Assembly (NCBI RefSeq): GCF_002899455.1
Contig: NZ_PPFB01000001.1
Coordinates: 3,440,501 to 3,504,500, forward strand
Origin: Streptomyces sp. DH-12
Lineage (GTDB): Bacteria; Actinomycetota; Actinomycetes; Streptomycetales; Streptomycetaceae
Length of the DNA: 64,000 bases
Reading direction: 5' to 3'
Shown here piece after piece: positions 24,654 through 33,889 of the stretch. The notes below the pieces were generated by a model. It had not been told where the DNA came from. It made no database searches and saw only the letters and a list, made by a program, of their open reading frames with translations. Made by a program: the position numbers and the translations under genes. Every line of letters starts with the position of its first letter. Within the stretch, counting starts at the first letter, position 1.

Positions 24654-26858
24654 CTAGCGGGCCGCGTGGCCGAAGGCGACGCCCGCCGAGGGCAGTCCGT
24701 CCTTGCCCGGCTGGTAGGTGGTGGCCGGGGTCCTGGTCCCGCTCACCACGTTGGACATCGGCAGGGCGTGCAGGGCCCCGTGGGTGAGCGGCCCGTCGGG
24801 CATGCCGACGTACAGCCGGCTGCCGGTGAAGTGGATGCTGGAGCCGACGCGCTGGTTGGCGCCCGGCGTGCCGGGGATGCCGCCCGAGTTGCCCGCCTCG
24901 AACCAGCGGTCGTCGGCGCCCGGGGAGCCCACCAGGGAGAACGTGGTGATGGCGCCGGCCTTCGCGGTGGTGCCGACGGCCTCGTCCGGGATGCCCACGG
25001 CCAGCCTCAGGTTCGCCGCGGTGCTGACCGCGCGGGGCGCGGTGCTGACGGCGGTGAGGGCCGCGCCGAACCGGTCACCGGCCTCGGAAGTGCCGCTGAC
25101 GTCGTCGGTCGCGGTGCCCGAGTAGTAGCTGTGCGACTGGCTGTAGGTGCCGGCGGCGGTGATGCGGAAGCTCTGGGCCATGCCGGTGTCGGTCTTGTTC
25201 ACGCCGTCGATGTCCAGGTCCTCGCCGGGCGAGCCGACGACGAGGATCGACTCGCCGGTGACGCCGGCCGACGGGCGGTAGGGCACCAGGGTCAGGGCCG
25301 CGGCGAACTGGTCGCCCGGCTCGGCGCCGCCGGAGACGGTGTCCAGGTCCTGGTCGAGCCCGAAGAGCGGGGTGGGGTTGCCGGCGTCCAGCCGGTGCGA
25401 GAAGACGGCCAGGTTGCCGGCGTCGGCGTCCGCACCGATGGTCTCGTTCGGCGCGCCGACGGCGATGTGGAAGGCGTCGGCCGCGACGGTGGAGCCGAAG
25501 CGGTCCCCGGTCTCCACGGCGCCCGGGACGTCGGGCTTGTCCTGGTGGATCGAGACGTTGGTGGTGCCGTGGAGGTAGAACGCCTGGCCCGCCTCGGCGA
25601 CGCCGCCCAGCAGCTCGCCCGGCGCGCCCGCCACGGCGTACGGCTCGCCCTCGGCGGTGGTGCCGGCGGCCACGGCGTGGCCGAAGCGGTCGCCCTTCTC
25701 GGACGCGGAGGCGCCCAGGGAGCCGCCACCGCTGCCCTGCTCGTAGTGGGTGGCCTTCTGCGTGCCCGTCCCCATGCCGCCGGGGGCGCCGTGGAGGATG
25801 TCGACCATGCCCGCGTCGGCGGCGCCCCCGAGGTCCTCGCCGGGCGTGCCGACCACCAGGTCGGTGCAGCCGTCCTCGTTGAAGTCGGTGGTGTCGAGGG
25901 CCTCGGCGAAGTAGTCGCCGGCCTCGGAGCCGCCGGGGACCCAGTCGAGGTCCTGGGTGATCTCGGCGGTGCCCTTGCCGCCGCCGTACACGATCCGCAC
26001 GAGGCCGGCGTTGGCGTCGCCGCCGACCGTGGCCTTCGGGTCGGCGACGGCGATGTCCTCGACGCCGTCGCAGTTGAAGTCGGTGAAGCGGGGAGCGCCG
26101 ACCACGGAGTCCACCCAGGAGGCGAGGTCGTCGACGCGGGCGGCGATGCCGCCGGTGCCGGTCTGCTCCTCGTCGGTGCCCAGGCAGCCGCCCTGGTAGG
26201 ACCGGCTGGCGAGCGCGACCAGCTGGTGGGCGCCGCCGGTGGTGCGAACCATCGGGCCGCCCGTGTCGCCCATGCACGCGGCGACGCCGTCCTGGCCGGT
26301 GACGGTGGCGGTGGTGCCGTCGGCCGAGTCCACGACGAAGGTACCGGTGTGCAGGTTCAGCGGGGCCCACTCGGTCGCCGTACGGCCGTAGCCGGCGAGT
26401 TTCAGCTGCTCGCCCGCGGCGGGCGCGGAGGCGGCCAGGGCGACGGGGGCGACGTCGCGGACCGGGCGGTTCAGCCGGGCCAGGACCACGTCGCGGTCGG
26501 TGCGGGGCACCAGCTGGACGACCTGCCGGACGGCGCCGCCGGTACCGCTGAGGTCGGCGCGGCCGATGGTCGCGGTGGTCTTCTTCGCGGGCTTGCCCGC
26601 GGGCACCGTGAGGCTCTGCGCCGGGTCGTCGGCGAAGCAGCTCACGGCGGTGAGCAGCCACTCGGGGTCGACCAGGACCCCGGAGCAGCCGCGGTCGTGG
26701 TCACCCACGATCAGCTGCGCGGCGTAGGCGTGGGTGGTGTCGCCGGAGGGGGCGGCGGGACCGGTGACGGCGAGGGCGGGCGCGGCGGTCAGGACCAGGG
26801 CTCCCGTGGTCAGCGCGGCTCCCAGTACGGCGGGGCGCACGGGTCTGGTACGTCGCAT
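24654..26858 (-). CDS. Secreted FG-GAP protein with degenerate trypsin-like domain
   Basis: This exported protein has 734 residues with a classical signal peptide (MRRTRPVRPAVLG... cleaved near APALA). Residues about 40-240 are an S1 trypsin fold. The catalytic His is replaced by Ser (LLTAVSCF instead of TAAHC) and the catalytic Ser by Thr (CMGDTGGPM instead of GDSGGP), while the Asp region DRDVVLARL remains. Proteolysis is therefore unlikely. About six FG-GAP/integrin-alpha-type repeats follow, with the core AVGxPxE or VVGxPGED and calcium-binding DFNCDGVEDI and DFNEDGCTDL loops. ATG 26858 is preferred because AAGGA lies nine bases upstream; ATG 26867 touches that site. It may be an adhesin or ligand-binding scaffold. 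Confidence 0.85.
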   Translation of the reverse strand: MRRTRPVRPAVLGAALTTGALVLTAAPALAVTGPAAPSGDTTHAYAAQLIVGDHDRGCSGVLVDPEWLLTAVSCFADDPAQSLTVPAGKPAKKTTATIGRADLSGTGGAVRQVVQLVPRTDRDVVLARLNRPVRDVAPVALAASAPAAGEQLKLAGYGRTATEWAPLNLHTGTFVVDSADGTTATVTGQDGVAACMGDTGGPMVRTTGGAHQLVALASRSYQGGCLGTDEEQTGTGGIAARVDDLASWVDSVVGAPRFTDFNCDGVEDIAVADPKATVGGDANAGLVRIVYGGGKGTAEITQDLDWVPGGSEAGDYFAEALDTTDFNEDGCTDLVVGTPGEDLGGAADAGMVDILHGAPGGMGTGTQKATHYEQGSGGGSLGASASEKGDRFGHAVAAGTTAEGEPYAVAGAPGELLGGVAEAGQAFYLHGTTNVSIHQDKPDVPGAVETGDRFGSTVAADAFHIAVGAPNETIGADADAGNLAVFSHRLDAGNPTPLFGLDQDLDTVSGGAEPGDQFAAALTLVPYRPSAGVTGESILVVGSPGEDLDIDGVNKTDTGMAQSFRITAAGTYSQSHSYYSGTATDDVSGTSEAGDRFGAALTAVSTAPRAVSTAANLRLAVGIPDEAVGTTAKAGAITTFSLVGSPGADDRWFEAGNSGGIPGTPGANQRVGSSIHFTGSRLYVGMPDGPLTHGALHALPMSNVVSGTRTPATTYQPGKDGLPSAGVAFGHAAR

Positions 26859-27015
26859 GAGGTTCATTCCTTGAGGTGGATCCGGCAGGGTCGGCGGGGC
26901 GCCACGCGAGCGCACCGGTCCGGCGGATCACCGCTGCCGCGTGCGTCCGCCCACGTCTCACTCCGCTCCCGGACGGGAGGGGAGTCGGTGCGTGCTCCGG
27001 TGGCGTCCGCCGGAG

Positions 27016-27522
27016 TTACGCGCTGGTACGGATTTCGACGAGGATGTGGCTCCGACCGCTCGGGTCGATGGACGCGCCGACGGGCTCGAACGAGTTCTCC
27101 GGCACCGTCACTTCCTGCACCGTCTCGTCCGGGGCCCGGAGGGTCACATCGGTGTCCACACCCGCGGCGCCCTTCATCCCGTAGACGGACGGGATCTCGA
27201 GGCTGAGGTAGCCGGAGGTCCCGGTGACGCTGAAGCAGACGAGCCGGTTGGCGTGCGTGTACACCTCCAGCAGCCCGGTCCGGCTGCCGCAGGTGGCGAG
27301 GGTGATGTGACCGTCACCCCGTTTGAGCACGATTCCCTGCTCTTCCTTGATCTTGTCGGCCTGCGGGTAGTTGAAGTCCTCCACCGCGTAGCCCGGTTGT
27401 TCGCCGGCGACCGAGGCGACGGCCGACGCGTCGCGCGGTCCGGCGAGTCCGGTGGCGATCACGGTCACCACACAGGCGGCGGCAACCGCACCGGTGGCGA
27501 TGATCCTTCGTGCAAGGTTCAC
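27016..27522 (-). CDS. Small secreted protein of unknown function
   Basis: The protein is 168 residues with a clear signal peptide (VNLARRIIATGAVAAACVVTVIATGLAG) and a mature domain of about 135 residues. Recurrent features are YPQADKIKEEQGIVLKRGDGHITLATC, YTHANRLVCFSVTGTSGYLSLEIPSVYGMKG and HILVEIRTSA. These suggest a compact beta domain with one disulfide (two cysteines). I recognise the style as a secreted family widespread in streptomycetes but know no function. GTG 27522 follows AGGGGGGA. It is divergent from the large ALF-repeat gene across 401 bases. Confidence 0.75.
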   Translation of the reverse strand: MNLARRIIATGAVAAACVVTVIATGLAGPRDASAVASVAGEQPGYAVEDFNYPQADKIKEEQGIVLKRGDGHITLATCGSRTGLLEVYTHANRLVCFSVTGTSGYLSLEIPSVYGMKGAAGVDTDVTLRAPDETVQEVTVPENSFEPVGASIDPSGRSHILVEIRTSA

Positions 27523-27923
27523 GCAAGTCCCCCCTGCGCATCGTGAGTTGATTCCGCACGGTCCCGGCAGGTGGTTCTCACCGCGACGGGTCCGGACGGA
27601 AGAGCCGCCGAATTCAAACACATGTTCGCTTCAACTGCACGCGCAAAGTGGCTTATTCACAGCCAAATGGCTCGAACGCAGCGTGTGCGTCTTCTCACTG
27701 GATCGTTCCAACCACAGCCGGTGGCCCAAACCTCACTCCTTGCGTACTCTCACGTCCGCTCACTTCCACACCTTCTCCAGCCCCTTGCCGCACGCTGTCC
27801 GCAACCCTCCTACCTGACAGGTCTGTTGGGGCACGCGTGCGGTTTTGACGACTTGCGAACGCGACCGACGGCCGTTCACCAAGCGGTGGCGGACCGCCTG
27901 TCGCCGACCAGACGGATGGACTC
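27523..27923. other. Lower-GC divergent promoter region
   Basis: These 401 bases between the small secreted protein gene and the ALF-repeat gene are noticeably richer in A and T than the surrounding coding DNA, especially 27600-27790. No reading frame here has a ribosome site or domain. It must contain two divergent promoters. I see no confident -10/-35 pair or strong dyad. Confidence 0.4.
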
Positions 27924-30900
27924 GTGAACACCACTTTCTGGAGCAGACGCCGGTTCCTGACCGTGGCCGCCGCCACCGCGGCAGCCACGTCGATCCCCCT
28001 CGTCACGACCGCCCAGGTCTACGCCGCCACCGCGGCCACGGGCGACGTGCCCGACCTCCCCTCCCTGCCGGACACCCCCCGCGGCAAGGCCGTGTCCGCC
28101 TGGAAGGCGGGCGGCAAGGCGGTGAGGAGTGCGGCGGCGGCCGCGCTCACCGGTACTCAGGCCGACGTCGAGCAGTTCGTCGCCACGGGACTCGCCTCCG
28201 CGGTCGCGGAGGACAACCGCGTCGCCCTCTTCAAGGCCCTCTCCGGCTCCGGCAAGAGTGTCGCCCGTGACATCTCCGCCGCACTGACCGCGGGTGACGA
28301 GGCGATCGCCGCCTTCCTCGCCGGCGGTTACGAGACGTCGCAGCTGGAGGACCTCCGCTTCCTCACCTTCACGCTGATGGGCCAGGGCGGCACGAGCGTG
28401 AGGGCCGCCGCGAGCAGCGCACTCGACGACGGCTCCGTCGACGCGCTGATGAAGTTCGTCACCGAGACGCAGTTCACCGCACGGTTCGAGGACGAGCGGG
28501 CGGAGGTCTTCAAGGTCCTGGCCACCGCCTCGCCCCAGGTGAGGACGTCCGCGCAGCGCGCCCTGGAGGAGGGCACAGCGGGTGCCATCGGCTGGTTCCT
28601 GGGGACCGAGCAGCACATCGCCCGCGCCCGTGACCAGGAGAAGGCGACCATCGACCAGCTCGTCGCCATCGTCGAGCGCGAAGGCAACCGGGCCCATCTG
28701 ACGATGGAGCAGGCGGTGGCCGAGTCGGAGAAGGCGCAGACCGCCGCCGCCAAGGCGAAGGCGGCCGCGCTGGAGGCCGCGAACGAGGCGCAGGCGGCGC
28801 AGAACGACGTGAAGAAGGCCGGCAGCGCCGCCCGCAAGGCGGCCGGTGCGGCGAAGGGCGCCGCGCAGGCGGCCCGCACCGCCATTTCCGCCTCCAACGC
28901 CGCTCAGTCGGCGGCGCGCCGGGCCGCGTGGGCCGCGAACGCGGCCGCCGCCGCGGCCGCGACCGCCGCGCGTGCCGCATCGAACGCCTACCGGTCCGCG
29001 ATCGCGGCGTCCGCGGACGCCTCCCAGGCGAAGGCCGCGAGGGACGCCGCCGTCAACGCCCGCGACGCCGCCAAGAAGGCGCGTACCGCCGCGGCCGCGG
29101 CGGACCACGCGTCGACGGCCGCGGCGCAGGCCTCCTCGGCCGGTTCCGCCGCGGTCTCGGCGGCCCGCAACGCCGCGTCCGCCGCGAACTCCGCCGCCGC
29201 CGCGGCCACCGCCGCCGGAGTGGCGCAGTCGGAGGCCGCGGCCGCCCGCGCCGCAGCCGCCGAGGCGGACGCGCAAGCCGCACGGGCCACCCGTGCGGCG
29301 TCCACCGCCCAGTCCCTGGCCGCCACCGCGGCGAGCGCGGCCAGGACCGCGCGGAACGCCGCCAACTCCGCCGCCGCCCACGCGGAGAAGGCGGCCGACG
29401 CGGCGGAGGAGGCGGCCGAGCACGCGGGGAAGGCCGTCGACCACGCCAACCGCTCCACCCAGTACGCCGCCCAGGCCAAGGAAGCCGCCGACGCGGCGAC
29501 GGCGGCCGTCCTCGAGGCGATGGAGGTCGAGCAGAAGGCGCGGGAGGCGGAAGAGGCGAAGATCGAGGAGCACACCCTCCAGGGACGGGACGAGGCCCGC
29601 CGCCTCAAGGCCATCGAGGCACAGGACCTCGAGGCCGCCCGCAACCAGCTCACCCAGCAGCAGGCGCTGGACTCGGCCACCAAGGACCTCATCGCGGAGG
29701 CCGAGCGGGCGCTCCGGGAGGGGGACGAACGGGCCGCGGTCGCCGCCGGCCGCAAGGCGTGCGTCAACCTGCTGTCGTCGCACGGCACCTGGACGCGCGA
29801 GGCCGCGGAGTTCGCCCTCGCCGGCGACGACCAGGCGGTCCTGGCCTGGATCGACACCGACCGGGTCATCGCGCAGAACCAGGACGACCGGGAGACCGTT
29901 CTCTACATCTCCCAGATCTCCACCCCCGACGTGGCCGAGGCCGCACAGAAGGCCCTGGAGTCCGCCGACCCCGGCGCCGTCGCCGCGTTCCTCAACGGCG
30001 GGATGATCGAGGCGGCGAAGACGGACAACTCGGCCGCGATCTTCCGTGTCCTCGGGAAGAACCCCGGCAAGATGGTCAAGGAGGCCGCCACCGCCGCGCT
30101 CAGCGACGGCTCCGCCAAGGCGCTTCACGAGTTCTTCGCCACCGGGTACCCGGCGGCGCAGAACGAGGACGACCGTGCCGCCGCCTTCACGATCCTCGCG
30201 ACCGCCGGGCCGTACACGAAGATGGCCGCGAACGTGGCCCTGGAGGGCCCGGACTGGATGCTCCGGGACTTCCTCACCGTCGTCCACCCGCGCATGGTGC
30301 AGCTCGACGCGGACGCCGCCGCTCACATCGCCGCGGTCCGCGCGTCCCTCGCCCACGCCGCCAAGATCGCGCAGGACGCCCAGACGGACGCCGCCAACGC
30401 GTCCAAGGCCGCGGCGGACGCGCGGAAGGCGGCCGACGAGGCGGTCAAGTGGGCCGACGCCGCCAAGAAGTCGGCGGCCCGGGCGGAAGAGTACGCGAAG
30501 GAAGCGGACACGTACGCGGACGCCGCGGAGCAGTCCGCGAAGGACGCCTCGGCGTCCGCCGCGACGGCGAAGGCCGCCGCCCTGGCCGCGCGCTCCGCCT
30601 CCCGTCGGGCCAATTACTCCGCCAACCAGGCCACGGCGTCGGCGAGTTCGGCGGTCCAGTCGGCCATCGCGGCACAGGCGTCCGCGTCCGCCGCCCGGGC
30701 CTCGGCCGTCGCGGCGGGCAAGGACGCGCGGGAGGCGGCGCAGGCGGCCTCCGAGGCGCGCGCGATCGCCGTCGCGAAGCGGAAGGCGGAGCAGGCGGCC
30801 GCGGCCAGGAAGGCGGCGGAGGAGGCCCGCAGGAACGCGCAGAACGGTGTGGACCCCTCCGACACCGCCGACAACGACAAGGTGGAGAAGCCGGGCACGT

Positions 30901-31361
30901 TCCTCGGCGGCACCAAGGAGGACTGGCAGGAGGTCGCCAACGTCCTGTCGGCCGTGTCCACCATCTCGGGCGGCATCGCCGCCGCCTCCCTGCTGATCCC
31001 CCCGCCCCTGGGCGAGGTGATCGCGGGTACCGCGGGTGCGATCTCCCTCATCAGCGGTGTGGCGGGCGCGGTCATCACCGGCTTCACCGACGGATGGACG
31101 TCGCAGGCCTTCCTCTCGTCCTCCGCCGGCGTCGCCATCAGCGTCCTCACCGGCGGGATCCCGCTCACCAAGTTCGGCGGGGTGTCGGGCGTCATCGCGT
31201 GGGGGACCAACGGCCTTCGCTCCGCCCCCGTCATCGCCGCCCGGCTTCAGCAGGAGCTGGTCTCCCCGGCGATCGGGGTCTTCACCACCAAGTGGGACCA
31301 GGCCAAGGACACGGTCAGCGACACCGTCAGCGACGCGTGGGACGCCCTGACTCCCTGGTGA
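27924..31361 (+). CDS. Tat-exported alanine-rich coiled-coil protein with two blocks of ALF repeats
   Basis: The protein is 1145 residues from GTG 27924. The N-terminus SRRRFL (residues 7-12) is a near-perfect twin-arginine motif followed by a hydrophobic region and a VYA cleavage site near 34. Residues about 53-240 hold four helical ALF-type repeats of about 47 residues, each with R.ALF/VFKVL and FLxGG/FVTET turns and a final EDE/EDD. Residues about 260-600 are a very Ala-rich coiled coil. A second set of four ALF repeats covers about 598-797, and a second coil about 800-972. The last 155 residues are Gly-rich and hydrophobic (VSTISGGIAAASLLIPPPLGEVIAGTAGAISLISGVAGAVITGF) with a short amphipathic end. 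The function is unknown; an extracellular rod or toxin-delivery-like scaffold is possible. Confidence 0.85.
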   Translation: MNTTFWSRRRFLTVAAATAAATSIPLVTTAQVYAATAATGDVPDLPSLPDTPRGKAVSAWKAGGKAVRSAAAAALTGTQADVEQFVATGLASAVAEDNRVALFKALSGSGKSVARDISAALTAGDEAIAAFLAGGYETSQLEDLRFLTFTLMGQGGTSVRAAASSALDDGSVDALMKFVTETQFTARFEDERAEVFKVLATASPQVRTSAQRALEEGTAGAIGWFLGTEQHIARARDQEKATIDQLVAIVEREGNRAHLTMEQAVAESEKAQTAAAKAKAAALEAANEAQAAQNDVKKAGSAARKAAGAAKGAAQAARTAISASNAAQSAARRAAWAANAAAAAAATAARAASNAYRSAIAASADASQAKAARDAAVNARDAAKKARTAAAAADHASTAAAQASSAGSAAVSAARNAASAANSAAAAATAAGVAQSEAAAARAAAAEADAQAARATRAASTAQSLAATAASAARTARNAANSAAAHAEKAADAAEEAAEHAGKAVDHANRSTQYAAQAKEAADAATAAVLEAMEVEQKAREAEEAKIEEHTLQGRDEARRLKAIEAQDLEAARNQLTQQQALDSATKDLIAEAERALREGDERAAVAAGRKACVNLLSSHGTWTREAAEFALAGDDQAVLAWIDTDRVIAQNQDDRETVLYISQISTPDVAEAAQKALESADPGAVAAFLNGGMIEAAKTDNSAAIFRVLGKNPGKMVKEAATAALSDGSAKALHEFFATGYPAAQNEDDRAAAFTILATAGPYTKMAANVALEGPDWMLRDFLTVVHPRMVQLDADAAAHIAAVRASLAHAAKIAQDAQTDAANASKAAADARKAADEAVKWADAAKKSAARAEEYAKEADTYADAAEQSAKDASASAATAKAAALAARSASRRANYSANQATASASSAVQSAIAAQASASAARASAVAAGKDAREAAQAASEARAIAVAKRKAEQAAAARKAAEEARRNAQNGVDPSDTADNDKVEKPGTFLGGTKEDWQEVANVLSAVSTISGGIAAASLLIPPPLGEVIAGTAGAISLISGVAGAVITGFTDGWTSQAFLSSSAGVAISVLTGGIPLTKFGGVSGVIAWGTNGLRSAPVIAARLQQELVSPAIGVFTTKWDQAKDTVSDTVSDAWDALTPW

Positions 31362-31444
31362 GGGCGAACCGCTGAAATCCGGGGCGGATCGCGAGTACGT
31401 TCACGGCAGACATGCCGCGATCCGCTCCGGAAGGACCAGCACCC

Positions 31445-31834
31445 TTGTTCCTGTCCCTGCCCGCCTACGCCTGGATCCTTGTCGCACTTGCGGTCACTCC
31501 GCTCCACATAGCCCTGATGCGCTGGTCCATGCCGACGCCGAAGGGGAAGAGGAGCGTGTCCTTCATCCCCGTCGTCCTGGGACCGGTCCTGGTCCTGTAC
31601 GCGCTGGTGAAGGGTTACTCCCTGTCCGTGACGCTTTACCTGTACGCGTCCGTTCTGCTCGTCTTCGTCGTCATGATCGTCCCGGTGCGGAAGTGGGTCG
31701 CCGCCGACATCGCGCGCCAGGAGCAGAATCCGGACGTCAAGGTGAGGCTGCACGGCCCCTCCACGGCATGGATCGTCTTCTCCATGCTCGTCTCCATGGG
31801 CATCGTGGTCGGGGTGTGGCTGTCCCACACCTGA
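31445..31834 (+). CDS. Small three-helix membrane protein downstream of the ALF-repeat gene
   Basis: The protein has 129 residues if TTG 31445 is the start, supported by GGAAGG ten bases upstream; ATG 31412 is in frame but has no ribosome site. Three hydrophobic segments (LPAYAWILVALAVTPLHIALM; FIPVVLGPVLVLYALVKGYSLSVTLYLYASVLLVFVVMIVPV, which may be two helices; WIVFSMLVSMGIVVGVWL) flank polar loops. I recognise no family. It lies 83 bases after the ALF gene in the same direction and ahead of a strong terminator, so the two may form an operon. It could be a membrane partner of the exported coil protein. Confidence 0.7.
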   Translation: MFLSLPAYAWILVALAVTPLHIALMRWSMPTPKGKRSVSFIPVVLGPVLVLYALVKGYSLSVTLYLYASVLLVFVVMIVPVRKWVAADIARQEQNPDVKVRLHGPSTAWIVFSMLVSMGIVVGVWLSHT

Positions 31835-31874
31835 GGCTTCCCGGCGGGCCGGGGCACGGACACCGCACGGACGG

Positions 31875-31905
31875 CGGGGCGCCCGGTGTCACACCGGGCG
31901 CCCCG
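31875..31905. terminator. Bidirectional hairpin between the ALF unit and lysS
   Basis: GGGGCGCCCGGTGT (31876-31889) and its exact reverse complement (31891-31904) form a 14-pair stem that extends by one C-G pair. It lies 41 bases after the rightward stop and 19 bases after the lysS stop. Confidence 0.82.
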
Positions 31906-31923
31906 TTCTCGTCGGTCCGCGCG

Positions 31924-33657
31924 TCACGCGCCGAGCAGGTGCCTCACCCGCTCCTGCCCCACCGCGAGCAGCAGGGTGGGCAGGCGCGGGCCCGTGTCGC
32001 GGCCGACCAGGAGCTGGTAGAGGAGGGCGAAGAAGGACCGCTGGGCGGTCTTGATCTCCGGGGGCAGCTCCTTGGGCGTGGCGTCGGCGGAGAAGCCCGC
32101 CCGGACCTTCGGGACGCCGTAGACGAGGTGGGTGAGCCCGTCCAGGGACCAGTTGTCCGCGAGGCCGTCGAGCAGCAGCCGCAGGGACTCCCGCGCCTCC
32201 TCGTCGAGCGACTTCAGCAGCTCGGTGTCGGGCTCGTCGCGGACGATGGTGCGCTGGTCGGCGGGGACGTGGGTGTTGATCCACGCCTCGGCCTTGTCGT
32301 AGCGCGGACGCGCCTCGTCGAGCGAGCTCAGCGGGTTCGCCGGGTCGAGGTCGCTGAGGATGCGCAGCGCCTGGTCCTCGTGGCCGGCGGTGATGTCGGC
32401 CACCGAGGCCAGCGTGCGGTACGGCAGCGGCCGGGACGTGCGCGGCAGCTCACCGCTCGCCGTGCGCACCGCGCGGGAGTGCGCGGCGACGTCGGCGGGC
32501 AGCGCGGTGCCGTCGGCGACCTTGGCGTCGAGCCGGTCCCACTCGTCGTAGAGGCGCTGGATCTCCTGGTCGAAGGCGATCTTGAAGGACTGGTTCGGCC
32601 GGCGGCGGGCGTACAGCCAGCGCAGCAGCTGCGGTTCCATGATCTTCAGGGCGTCGGCCGGGGTGGGCACACCGCCCTTGGACGACGACATCTTCGCCAT
32701 GCCGCTGATGCCGACGAACGCGTACATCGGGCCGATCGGCTGCCTGCCGCCGAAGATCCCGACGATCTGCCCGCCCACCTGGAAGGACGAGCCCGGCGAG
32801 GAGTGGTCCACGCCGCTGGGCTCGAAGATCACGCCCTCGTAGGCCCAGCGCATCGGCCAGTCGACCTTCCAGACCAGCTTGCCGCGGTTGAACTCGCCCA
32901 GCCGCACCGTCTCCGAGAAGCCGCACGAGGTGCACGAGTACGACAGCTCGGTGGAGTCGTCGTCGTAGGAGGTGACGGTGGTGAGGTCCTTCTCGCAGTT
33001 GCCGCAGTACGGCTTGTACGGGAAGTACCCGGCCGAGCCGGAGCTGCCGTCGTCCTCGGCGGCGGCGCCCGACCCCTCGGCGGCCTCCAGCTCCGCCTCG
33101 TCCACCGGCTTCTGCTGCTGCTTCTTCGCCGGCGCCTTCTTCGTGCGGTACTGCGCGAGGATCGCGTCGATGTCCGCGCGGTGCCGCATGGCGTGCAGGA
33201 TCTGCTCGCGGTACGCGCCGGAGGTGTACTGCTCCGTCTGGCTGATCCCGTCGAACTCCACGCCCAGGTCCGCCAGCGACTCGATCATCGCGGCCTTGAA
33301 GTGCTCGGCCCAGTTCGGGTGCGACGAGCCCTTCGGGGCGGGGACGGAGGTGAGCGGCTTGCCGATGTGCTCGGACCACGACTCGTCCACGCCGGGGACA
33401 CCGACCGGGACCTTGCGGTACCGGTCGTAGTCGTCCCAGGAGATCAGGTGCCGGACCCGGTGGCCGCGGCGGCGGATCTCGTCGGCGACCAGGTGCGGGG
33501 TCATGACCTCGCGCAGGTTGCCCAGGTGGATGGGGCCCGAGGGGGACAGTCCGGACGCGACGACGACCGGTTTGCCCGGGGCCCGACGCTCCGACTCCTC
33601 GATGACCTCATCCGCGAAACGGGAGACCCAGTCGGTGGTCTCGGTGCTCTGAGCCAC
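31924..33657 (-). CDS. lysS: Lysyl-tRNA synthetase, class I
   Basis: This enzyme charges tRNA-Lys and belongs to the archaeal-type class I family (577 aa). The class I signature is PSGPIHLGN and the KMSKS equivalent is KMSSSKGG. A four-cysteine zinc ribbon (CGNCEKDL...YSCTSCG) sits in the connective region. An insertion rich in Lys/Gln then Glu/Ser (about residues 165-215) precedes it. GTG 33657 (MAQSTETTDW) is chosen because AAGGA lies ten bases upstream, whereas GTG 33666 nearly overlaps that site. It is divergent from argS with a 232-base gap. Confidence 0.95.
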   Translation of the reverse strand: MAQSTETTDWVSRFADEVIEESERRAPGKPVVVASGLSPSGPIHLGNLREVMTPHLVADEIRRRGHRVRHLISWDDYDRYRKVPVGVPGVDESWSEHIGKPLTSVPAPKGSSHPNWAEHFKAAMIESLADLGVEFDGISQTEQYTSGAYREQILHAMRHRADIDAILAQYRTKKAPAKKQQQKPVDEAELEAAEGSGAAAEDDGSSGSAGYFPYKPYCGNCEKDLTTVTSYDDDSTELSYSCTSCGFSETVRLGEFNRGKLVWKVDWPMRWAYEGVIFEPSGVDHSSPGSSFQVGGQIVGIFGGRQPIGPMYAFVGISGMAKMSSSKGGVPTPADALKIMEPQLLRWLYARRRPNQSFKIAFDQEIQRLYDEWDRLDAKVADGTALPADVAAHSRAVRTASGELPRTSRPLPYRTLASVADITAGHEDQALRILSDLDPANPLSSLDEARPRYDKAEAWINTHVPADQRTIVRDEPDTELLKSLDEEARESLRLLLDGLADNWSLDGLTHLVYGVPKVRAGFSADATPKELPPEIKTAQRSFFALLYQLLVGRDTGPRLPTLLLAVGQERVRHLLGA

Positions 33658-33889
33658 GATCGGCACGTCCTTCTTTCTGCTCGGGCAGCCGGTACGGTCG
33701 CACGGCTGACCGCCCCATTCTCCCAGCTCCCCCGGCCACCGCGAAAACGCCTTCTCACCGGCCTCCGCGCGGGCGCGGCGGGCGGGCGCGGAGGCCGCCC
33801 GCCGCGCCCGCGGACGGGAAAACCGCTTTACCCCCCGTGGGATACTGGCCGTGTCTATCTGAACCCACGAGGAGAACGGCACCCACTCC

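Noticed and set aside
28928..31375. Long alternative frames over the ALF-repeat gene on both strands
   Set aside because: The repetitive alanine codons (GCG/GCC) leave all frames open. Only the frame from 27924 has a Tat signal, ALF repeats and a plausible start.
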